64,000 nucleotides of DNA from Hymenopus coronatus. Its lineage: Eukaryota > Arthropoda > Insecta > Mantodea > Hymenopodidae. The position numbers were made by a program, and so were the translations under genes. The notes beneath the pieces were generated by a model. That model did not search any database. It was not told where the DNA came from and worked only from the letters and a program-made list of their open reading frames with translations. Of this stretch, positions 55,994 to 64,000 are shown piece by piece. The stretch is taken from assembly GCA_030762935.1 (NCBI GenBank), contig CM060883.1:32821501-32885500 (forward strand). The letters run 5' to 3'. How positions within the stretch are numbered: position 1 is the first letter of the stretch; the number at the start of each line of letters is the position of its first letter.

Positions 55994-56651
55994 TGCTCTA
56001 ATCAAAATGAGCCACGCGATGCATTTTTGAAAATATTCGCATATAAAAATCCATTTTACACCACATGAGTTTACAAAAAGATCTTCATAGTATATATTTT
56101 TAGGTTAGTCTTAATTTGTGTAGAAAATGTATTACTTTTCATACTCTACAAAACTCTTGATTTTTGAAAATTTAAGAAATTATTTATAAAACTGCAGCTT
56201 TGTTTGGAAATAGTAATATGTGCGCACTTAAACTACTAATTAACTGAAGCTAGATGGTTAGGCGCATGCTTATTAGTATATACTCTCAACTTTAATCCTT
56301 ATTTTCCCATAAACTTTTTCCCAACACTTTTCTATACTGAAAATATTCCACACGATGTAATTTGTGATTAATTTATTTTTAAATTTATATAATACCTCTA
56401 AAAAGTATATTAAAGAAAATGATTATATTACTTTTTCGAAATAATGCTCCAATTTTGATAAATAAAATATTATATTTTGAAAAATCAAGAGTTTTGGAGA
56501 GCACGAAAAGTAATATGTTTTTCTAGTAATTAGGGCATACATATAAAAATATAATCTGACAGATTTATTCACAAAATCATTTGCTGTATAACTGGATTTT
56601 TATATGTGAATATTTTGAAAAGTGCATTACATAGCTCAATTTTATTAGAAC
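55994..56651. mobile_element. Long inverted-repeat (foldback) element
   Basis: Left arm about 55994-56220 and right arm about 56430-56651 are imperfect inverted repeats. Matching stretches include CATATAAAAATCCA / TGGATTTTTATATG and AAAACTCTTGATTTTT / AAAAATCAAGAGTTTT. The spacer is about 210 bp and very AT-rich. There is no coding frame. It fits a MITE or foldback transposon. Target duplications are not evident. Confidence 0.7.
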
Positions 56652-58292
56652 AATGCATTTAGGCAAAACTATTATTTACACAACCATACAAGCTAGAATA
56701 TTGTTAAATAGCAAGACTATCATTATTATTGTGTATAACAACAGTATAAATTTCAATAAAATAATTTAAACACTGTGGAATTTCCAATTGTTGTGCATTT
56801 ATTACCTTAAAAGGAAGATACTCAAAACTTTCGCTTTTCTCTAAATTGGCGATTTTAATACTAGTATATGTGAAATATGGTGGCCTCCTTAGCGCGGTGG
56901 TACCACAGTTGCTTACCAAGTGGGTGTTTCATTTTCTGCAGCTGGGAGAAATGGTTCAGGGTGCACTCAGCCTCATGAGGCACCCGAGGCTCCAGCAGAA
57001 GAGCTACTTCAGAGAAAAATAACGGTTCCAGGTTGAGTGAACGCATTAACCGGCTGGAAGGGACTCGGAGCGCTAACTACTGCACCCCATGCATGGCACC
57101 TATAATAGGTAGAGGTGGGGAACGCAGCGGTCGGGCGGCATGCCTTGGCCCGATTTCGGGTTGTAGCGCCAAGAAGTTTAGTTTAATATGTGTAAGATAT
57201 TTTGATGACGAAATGTATTGAATTATCTGGGAATAGCCTCCTCTCGATTCGGAAGGAATGTTTAAGTATTATTTTCTCTGCCATTATATAATAGGTACAG
57301 AAGGTTTTAATTTCACCCAATATTTCCACAGCATGTGGAGTCATCTTCATTTGGAAAGAAATTTAAATAATTGTGTATAACAGGTAATTATGAACTTGTA
57401 TAACAGGTCACAGAGCAACTGCACGATCTGTCCGGCCCGGCGATACTGCAGGACCTGAAAGTATTCTGGAATATGAAACAGAAATTGCATTCGCATTGCA
57501 TTTGCATTCGCGAACAGGGGAAAAACATGAAAGACGCATAGTCAGAGATGCGATAGCCGGGATTCAAACTCGGGACTCCAGCCTCACATGTTACCATGGA
57601 GATATTTGGTTCAGCTACACAGAAAATCATCATTACCTGATCAATTATTAAAACCCCTGCCGTTTTAAAGAGCCTAGGGACAGGTACAGAATGCAAAACA
57701 AAAGAAGTAAGGTCCATATGACAGCTGTTGCGTATTTCCCCTCTCTTTTGCGCATCTGTTGGCAAAATACTTGGAAATTCAGATCTTGAATTTCAAGCAC
57801 TATGTAAATGAATATGAGTATCCTCATGAGCACTAACAGCTTCCTTAATGAATGTTAATTAGTGCAACTAAGAGCAAAGGATAATTCTGCAATGTGGAGC
57901 GTCCCGGGAATAATATGCAATGCTTGTGTATTTATTATGTATCACATTCACGGCCATCATACTAAAAATAACTGTATTCATTACGCCATTTTATATACAC
58001 TACGTGCAGCTCATATAAGACGCCTTACGCACGCGTGTGTGTAAAGCACAAACATTTGGCACAGATCTTAAAAAAAAAATTGTTTGTAAATTGGAAATGT
58101 TATTCATTATTCCAGTACTTTCAACAAAGGCGTTACAGCAGTATTTAAGAACAAAAAATGAAAGTCGGCTGTGTTAATATGATATGACTCACAGTTCATT
58201 ACAAACTCACATGCCTCCTTATGAATTATGCATTTGAAATAAAGCAATTTCTTTTATCCACGTTGCTTATTCAGGTTGAATGACTCCTTCTA
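56652..58292. other. Unassigned region with HpA traces
   Basis: 56880-57190 is relatively G+C rich (TGGCCTCCTTAGCGCGGTGG, CGGGCGGCATGCCTTGG) and may be an unfamiliar repeat. 57215-57340 contains degraded reverse-strand HpA pieces (TTGAATTATCTGGGAATAGCC, TATTTTCTCTGCC, AGGTACAGAAGG). Confidence 0.45.
57540..57605 (-). mobile_element. tRNA-like sequence
   Basis: On the minus strand a B-box CGAGTTTGAATCCCGGC is good. The expected A-box upstream (TCCATGGTAACATGTGAGGC) is weak. Probably a SINE head. Confidence 0.4.
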
Positions 58293-58580
58293 TTTTTCTT
58301 ATTTTCTGGACTATGTATAGCAAGTAGGGGACATATTGTATCACACTCAAATAAACCGATGTCGAGATTTCACCAGGTTGATACATATGAACCCAAAAAA
58401 GTCTATTAGAAACAATTTGCAACATGGTCTGTGTGGGTATCTGATATCAGAATAACTCAAAAACAAAATGTGGAAAGAGAACCAATTATTAGCTTCCAAG
58501 GATGCTACACGAAGATTTTTATCATAATCCCTCATCCCAAACTATGGTCTATATATACATATTTCGAAAATGTTGATCTT
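58293..58580 (-). mobile_element. HpA element, hairpin third, diverged
   Basis: CTATGTATAGCAAGTAGGG, ACATATTGTATCACACTC, GATGTCGAGATTTCACC, AGCTTCCAAGGATGCTACACG and TTTCGAAAATGTTGATCTTC follow the reverse-strand order. The microsatellite is not expanded. Confidence 0.75.
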
Positions 58581-58628
58581 CTACATATACTTGAATAATA
58601 CGTAAACGTAAAACGATATACGTAAAAA

Positions 58629-59437
58629 TCTGAAGTGTTCCATTCACATGACTTTCTCTACTTGTCTGCAACAAATTATTGTTAAAAAGCTTGTGCGACT
58701 ATTTACTTCATGCTAATCGAGTAAAAATTAGCACAAACAGTCTTCATAATTGCTTCCTTGTAAGTAGAAGCGAAATAAGGGAGTACCATAGGTTAAAGTC
58801 ATAGTCAAAAGTCGGTTTCTATGTCACTGAAGTTACTTTATTTGTATGGATAGGAGTTAAGAAACTTCTATATGAGAAAAGTATAACTTTTTCAAGCTGA
58901 AACAAAAAAAAAAGCTATATCTAAAAAACAATCAACTCCACGAAAAACATATATATAACATAAATTGTGTGTTTCAACGTGCTCTACATTTTTGTGTGGT
59001 AAATTTTTATCTATCTCTTACGGTTTAGCAGTTATGCAAAATTCCGTAAAATTCACTCAGGGTAAAGTAGTCTTCAGAGGCTATTCCCAGAAAATTCAAA
59101 ATATACATTTTATTTGTGCGGTAAATGTATTTAATATACGATATTTTAATCAAAATCATTAGAGCCATTTTTTATAAAATCAAAATTTTCGAAAAAAGTT
59201 CCATCTTCGTGTCGCATCCCTAGAAGATACTAAACTTAAATACCAAGTTTTGTATTTTACCGACTTTTCGTTTTTGAGTTATCGTGTTCACGGACACGGA
59301 CCTTTTTCTGAAAATACTTTTTTTAGATACAGGGGACCCTAAAATATATATTTCCGGTGAAATCTCGGTGTCGAATTTTTTGTGGAGTGCAATACCTTCT
59401 CTATACACTATGTGTATAGTATGTGTAGGGAAAGTAA
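58629..59437 (+). mobile_element. HpA element, nearly full length
   Basis: Starts TCTGAAGTGTTCCATTCAC and ends CTATACACTATGTGTATAGTATGTGTAGGGAAAGTAA. About 30 bp are deleted after AAAAAAGTTCCAT, and the CA tract is reduced to GGACACGGACC. Confidence 0.85.
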
Positions 59438-59609
59438 TATATTACACAAAAATATACATATATATATGTATATTAATCATTATTAATGACTCGAATTGTT
59501 CAATACCTGTCATTTTGAAGTCCTCGATTTCTCGTGATGCGATGGAAGTGGTATTCAGCATACGGCGTCCAGTTCTAAAACGATTGATCATCGCTATGTT
59601 TTTGTAACT

Positions 59610-59715
59610 ATAACGAAGTATGTGATGTTTATCTCGATTAAAATGAAGTATGTAGAAAAATACAAACTATTATGCGATATAGAATAAGAAAACCATGTGA
59701 ATGACACATTAAAAT
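59610..59715 (-). mobile_element. HpA 5' terminal fragment
   Basis: GATGTTTATCTCGATTAAAATGAAG to AACCATGTGAATGACACATTAAAATT, a degraded reverse-strand left end. Confidence 0.6.
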
Positions 59716-59764
59716 TGTATTTCAAATCCAGTAATACAATTCAATGTTGACAAGAGAAAAATGT

Positions 59765-59850
59765 CCACCCCACAACTGGATAACGAACACAGGAACCCTC
59801 GCACTGAAGGTAGGTGCTCTACTGAATGAGCTATGCGACCAGCCACAAAA
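59765..59850 (-). mobile_element. tRNA-like SINE head
   Basis: Minus strand: CATAGCTCATTCAGTAGAGC (A-box and D arm) and TGTGTTCGTTATCCAG (degenerate B-box), spaced as in a tRNA. Confidence 0.5.
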
Positions 59851-61113
59851 TGTTTAGTTTACATTAAGTTTGGTTCTAATTCTAGATAGACAGTAATGGT
59901 CATTCCTCCGCCTGCTTAAGACAGTATTGTAGTAATCCTAGGCAAAACTAATGTACAAACCCCCCCACATGGAATCTTTACATAAACAAGTTTCCTAAAA
60001 GGCCTAGAGAAAATGTTCTAGAAACTTCAAAAAAACAGTGGCACAGTTTCACCATATTTATTTTTAATACCCTTTTTTTTATCACTCATTACTAATAGAT
60101 CTGATGTCATCATTCATTATAATCTTTACAGTTTTTATATTTTGAATTACAGTTTGTGAGTCCGGCTCAAAATTTACATACAAGTTACAGGCCATGAAAC
60201 AGAGTCTGGTCAACAAAAAGTAAACGCCCGATAGCAAAAGGTGAGTTTTCACAATTGCAAGGAAATTAGACTTGCCAAACACGTAAACTCTATAATTTTT
60301 CTCAAGTCATCATCTGACTATCTATATTAAAATCGGGTCCCAATAATAAAGTGTTTGGAGGCATGTAGTTGGTGTGTGTGGACGTTGATATGAAAATATT
60401 TATTTATTGAATTTCCAAAACGTTAGTCCTATTCTACAATTGTATATTAGGGCTATAGTTGTAAACAATGTGAATGTTTATGTAATACCAGTTAATACTA
60501 AGTATAAATACCACAGCAAAAGAATTAACATTAATGTATAATTAGACAAATAATAAAAATAGGAACATATTCATTGGAAATATAAAATAGCTTTTACATA
60601 ACTGTATTAAGTGATGTAAATATATGGGTAAATTAGGTAATTGTTTATAATAAATTAAATATATTACTGACAAATATTTTGAATTCTGAGTAGTAATTCT
60701 GTTTTCTAATAATGATGGAGTGCTAAATTTATTACAGAAGTCTAAATACATTATTAATCTAAGCCGTCTAAACAAAATAAACCAGAACAACACAAATCAT
60801 AAACAATTAATTATTAACACAAATCTTAAAATAAAATCAGCAAAGTTTAATGTTATTAAACCCCCTATTATTAATTCTATATCATCCTTGGACCCAATTT
60901 AAACGCAGGTATGTTCACTTTGTCTCGTGGAAGATTTAGGTTTGCCCCTTAATAGTTCGTTACCCCACAAGTTTCATTGATAAGTAAATATGTTCTCAAA
61001 TATCTCTCCGCAGTGAAGTGAATCCGCCAGCACGATCATGACCTTTCAGTTGGCAACGGATCTCGCTAAATATTGTTGGGAATGAAAGTAGCTGAACTGA
61101 AGCTCAGAATAAT
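59851..61113. other. Unassigned AT-rich region
   Basis: 60400-60900 is extremely AT-rich with chance frames on both strands. Nothing recognised. Confidence 0.4.
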
Positions 61114-61115
61114 TA

Positions 61116-61752
61116 CGAGGTTCGTCCAGAAAGTAAGTTCCGTTTGAATTTATCTCCGCTGCAGCGCTGCGATCGCAGTTCCGCACATGCGCGGCAAACG
61201 CTCTGTATCAAAGAGAAGAAACGTGCGCCATTTTGAGATCGCTGTCGGCCACATACGCTTTGTTGTGCTTATTTACAATGTCGGTGTTGATTGAAAATCC
61301 CGCCGCTTGTGAAATCAGATCTGTGATTCGTTTTCTGAATGCTAGGAAAGTGAAACCAATTGAAATTTATCGGCAAATTATCGTCCATCTTTAGCTACAG
61401 AAAAACTGGTTCACGCGATTGATGACAAGATCCAGGAAAACCGCAAGTTTACAATTAGTGCTCTCGCTATGGAATTTCCCCAAAGCTCACGATCACTAAT
61501 TCATGAAATTGTTACCGAAAATTTGAGCTGAAAGAAAATGTTTCCAACTTTTTGAAGACACAGGCGGCAAACTTCTATGAAGAAGGTATACAAAAACTTG
61601 TGCCACGCTATGACAAATGCCTGCAAAATTTCGGCAGTTATGTGGGAAAGTAGTTTAAGAGTTGTAGAATTTTGTGCAATAAATAATTATTCTGTAACTG
61701 TACACAATTTAATTTTATTACCAAACGAAAGTTACTTTCTGGATGTACCTCG
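61116..61752 (+). mobile_element. Internally deleted mariner transposon with intact ends
   Basis: Thirty-one-bp terminal inverted repeats (61116-61146 and 61722-61752; 27 of 31 match, beginning CGAGGT reading inward) flanked by TA on both sides (61114-61115, 61753-61754), the target duplication of the Tc1/mariner superfamily. The 637-bp body keeps the 5' untranslated region and the two ends of the transposase gene. It can no longer make transposase but retains the ends needed for mobilisation in trans. Confidence 0.95.
61278..61653 (+). pseudogene. Mariner transposase relic (N- and C-termini only)
   Basis: An ATG at 61278 opens a 34-codon stretch with EIRSVIRFLNARK, the first helix-turn-helix of mariner transposases. 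A short deletion shifts the frame. From 61382 a second block reads RPSLATEKLVHAIDDKI and RKFTISALAMEFP, typical of the linker and second helix-turn-helix, ending in a stop at 61529-61531. The whole catalytic domain with its acidic triad is missing. From 61561 a third block in another frame, FYEEGIQKLVPRYDKCLQ, is the usual C-terminus and ends at a TAG at 61651-61653. Mariner transposases are about 345 residues; roughly 115 remain in three pieces. Confidence 0.9.
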
Positions 61753-62240
61753 TATTTACCATTATCACAGATGTTACTTCCTCATGCCTGTAGGCAGAGT
61801 AGGTTCTCTATGTAATCGTGTATATTTAATTTGATTTCTTCCTTTAGCACAGTTTGTTTTCGGAGTTCTTTACATTGATAGGCACGCAATTTAATTTCCT
61901 TTCTAACAGCTCTATGCGCTGTTGTTTCCTGTGCTGATTTCCGCATTCATTTAGTGGGGCTTCTTAACACTACATTTGAACTTTCGACCGTTTAGCCTCT
62001 GTTAAAAGTTTAGGCCTATCGCTTTTCGGAGCATCGTGTACAGACCGGTTTCACAGAATTTAGTGATTAAATGTGTCACAAATCGCAATGACGACATACC
62101 GAATGGCAAAACTCTCAAGAAATTTACGTTTTACATTTTCTGAAATCTTATCACCATCAAAGAGTACAACTGAAAACGTTCTTTCTTCAATGGTTAACAT
62201 TTCGACTTCGTTTCTCAAGCACAAACTCACAGTATTGATA
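61753..62240. other. Unassigned spacer
   Basis: Nothing recognised. Confidence 0.4.
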
Positions 62241-62543
62241 TTGGATTAATTGTTTGTTTTTTTCACACAAGCCATATGTAGGACAGGAGTTGAAAGAGAC
62301 TGAAAAATTCAATGCCATAGCGGGGATTTGAACCATGGATCTCCCGATATCTAGCCGGTTGCAACAATGTTATGCAACATGCCGGCATAACATTGAATTT
62401 CTCAACTGACTTGCATGTTTCCCGATAAACCACAAGGTGATCTCAAATTATTTTGAGATGACAACTCCAAAGGCGACTTACTATGCTGTAAGTACTTAAA
62501 TCCAAGGATTCATACTATAGCCAACTATTATGGTCAATTGGTA
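62241..62543. mobile_element. SINE E, first unit of a tandem pair
   Basis: From TTGGATTAATTGTTTG to TGGTCAATTGGTA. It contains a minus-strand tRNA-like module whose B-box is GGTTCAAATCCCCG; the A-box half is replaced by GTTGCAACAATGTTATGC. The body matches 28855-29170. The unit repeats after 303 bp. Confidence 0.75.
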
Positions 62544-62830
62544 TTGGATTAATTGTTTTTTCGCACAAGCCGTGTGTAGGACAGAAGTTGGATAGGTAGA
62601 GTCAGGCTGATAAATTCAATGCCATAGTCGGGATTTGAACCACGGATATCTCGATCTCTAGTCGGTTTCTCTACCAGTCAGTTACCATGCGAGTCAGTTG
62701 AGAAATTCAATGATATGCCGGCATGTTGCTCAGTGGCAGAGCAACCCGTTAGAGATCGTAAGATCCATGGTTCAAATCCCGGCTATAGCATTGAATTTTT
62801 CAGTCTGACTCTACCTATCCAAATCGCAAT
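62544..62830. mobile_element. SINE E, second unit with inverted partial copy
   Basis: Starts again with TTGGATTAATTGTTTT. After the minus-strand tRNA-like module (GTGGTTCAAATCCCGAC as B-box, reverse of 62633-62649) it continues with the same module in plus orientation (TTGCTCAGTGGCAGAGC as A-box, ATGGTTCAAATCCCGGC as B-box), ending CTGACTCTACCTATCC at 62820. The two modules make a hairpin of about 100 bp per arm (about 62590-62690 with 62715-62820). Confidence 0.7.
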
Positions 62831-62908
62831 ATTGACTTCAAGCACTCAGTTCTCACAGCATTATTCAAGTAGGATAAAGGAGGCCAAAGCTGCTCAAAGT
62901 GCCACATT

Positions 62909-63566
62909 CACAATGAAATGCAAGCTCAAGGGTTTGGGTTCATATTATTTAATGTAAGCATTCACATAGAAACACGCAAGACGCAACGCAAGAGTTTGCA
63001 AACTCCAAATTTATCCTTGCGTTGCATGCAAAGAGGAGTTTCTGCTTCTTTTAGAATGCATTTCCTATGAAACTGCGAGACTTGACATGGCCTGCTGTAC
63101 ATGTATACTCTTCTATTTGGCCATGCAGTGCCGCGCCATCTCTAATTTCCATCAAGAGGTTATGACAGTCTCCTTGCGAATCCTTCTTTGATTTAATGGA
63201 TGCAACTATAATTTATGTCTAGATTTCTTAGTTCTTATAAATCGAAGTCGTAGAGAAATAATTTTTAGCTTTATCACTTTCTGAAGTCTCTAAGCTTGTA
63301 CTATTTTCAATAATTTTGAATGAGCAGTTGTTGTGACGTCACTGCCGCGAGCGTCAGTTGTTAGTATGTAATTTTATAATATATTTATTTGTAAAAGATT
63401 GAATGAATTTTCTTATGTGATATTGTTGGTTATGTTATTCGCATGTAACTTGCGGATCTAGAAATCCGTGCCAACTTTTTGCGTTGCGCTTACGATTGCA
63501 TTGTGAATGGTGTCTCCTTGCGTCTGCGCTTATGCTACGTTACGTCTGCGCTTGCATCTCATTGTG
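62909..63566. mobile_element. Terminal-inverted-repeat element candidate
   Basis: CACAATGAAATGCAAGC at 62909 and GCTTGCATCTCATTGTG ending 63566 are inverted repeats (one mismatch in 17). Inside both ends are further related motifs (GACGCAACGCAAG on the left; TTGCGTTGCGCTTACG and TTGCGTCTGCGCTTATG on the right). No transposase frame. The exact ends and target duplication are uncertain. Confidence 0.5.
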
Positions 63567-64000
63567 ATGTAGTATTACAACCGTCGGAATTCATTGCGGA
63601 AATTCTTTTGGGACACCGATATTTTTAGAACACTGGGATATTGTTCAAGAACTTGTTCATCATTTCTTGTATGAACATGTTTGCATTGGTTAATTATTTA
63701 TGCATCTGAGTTTATTATGTATGCACTAGTTTATTTACAATAATCCCCATTCTTTTGTTTTACGCTAGCACATAGTCTTGCCTTAGTTCGGGTTTACTAC
63801 TCACCTGCGACTCTCAAATTTTCTCGTTACTCGGTGATATCTTTCACAACTGTTTCATCGCTCTTTCATCATTTTACAAGTTTATATGCTATATTTTCAT
63901 TTAGCTTGCGCGCACGTTATTAATACTTAATGTCAAAGGATGGCGTGTTGCCCTAGCGACTGATTTGGCACGAAATGCTTGAAAATCTGACACGAAAAGC
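63567..64000. other. Unassigned spacer to the window end
   Basis: Nothing recognised. Confidence 0.4.

Noticed and set aside
57388..57765. 125-codon minus-strand frame
   Set aside because: It includes a tRNA-like B-box region and shows no domain; a chance frame is more likely.
61577..61834. 85-codon frame near the mariner 3' end
   Set aside because: The genuine transposase C-terminus is in a different frame (61561-61653); this frame runs through the inverted repeat into flanking DNA.
62717..62784. Functional tRNA gene
   Set aside because: A and B boxes are good, but the acceptor and T stems do not pair properly and the sequence is one arm of an inverted SINE pair.

Overview
The window looks like intergenic or intronic DNA from a large, AT-rich, repeat-rich animal genome. 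An arthropod, probably an insect, is the best guess: there is a mariner-type transposase relic, several different tRNA-derived SINEs, a non-LTR retrotransposon relic, abundant (CA)n and nested insertions. The species cannot be determined. I found no host protein-coding gene, rRNA or credible functional tRNA gene. Long open frames are either repeat shadows, transposase/reverse-transcriptase relics, or one unexplained 116-codon frame (33405-33755).

The dominant content is one interspersed family that I do not recognise, called HpA here. I count about 54 full or partial copies on both strands; my boundaries add up to roughly 32 kb, about half the window. A full-length copy is about 0.85 kb. In the orientation I call '+', it starts TCTGATGTGTTCCATTC, has a small hairpin within its first 25 bases followed by ACTTTCTCTAC, contains a 20-base internal palindrome (AAATACCAA-GT-TTGGTATTT) just before an internal (CA)n tract, and ends in a large imperfect hairpin centred on ACTATGTACATAGT followed by AGAAAGTAA. 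It has no coding capacity. Copies often sit exactly head to tail. Two terminal hairpins, the repeat of the 5' subterminal motif in the 3' hairpin, an internal microsatellite and tandem joins recall non-autonomous Helitron/Helentron-type elements, but the 3' end reads GTAA rather than CTRR, so the class is an inference.

Layout. 1-11.2 kb: HpA copies in both orientations, a diverged tandem duplication (2803-5010 and 5011-6082) carrying an informative empty/filled SINE site, and a LINE 3' end with a 15-bp target duplication. 11.2-17.1 kb: HpA, a LINE C-terminal relic, a minisatellite with a 118-bp higher-order period, and unassigned DNA. 17.1-34.3 kb: HpA clusters alternating with SINEs B, C, D, E, F and unassigned DNA; 23.7-28.9 kb is the longest HpA-free stretch. 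34.3-41.8 kb: HpA copies, one inside a 1.64-kb element with terminal inverted repeats. 41.8-55.8 kb: the densest HpA region, with nested SINE G, a 191-bp insertion that is almost entirely one perfect palindrome (49666-49856, Penelope-like by its hammerhead-type motif), and a 432-bp insertion with a 12-bp duplication. 55.8-64 kb: a long foldback element, HpA pieces, an internally deleted mariner with both inverted repeats and TA duplications, a tandem/inverted SINE E cluster, and a terminal-inverted-repeat element.

The parts do not form a pathway. The window is a record of successive transposon insertions, in which SINEs, LINEs, a Penelope-like fragment and other insertions landed inside older HpA copies, and HpA landed inside an older DNA transposon.
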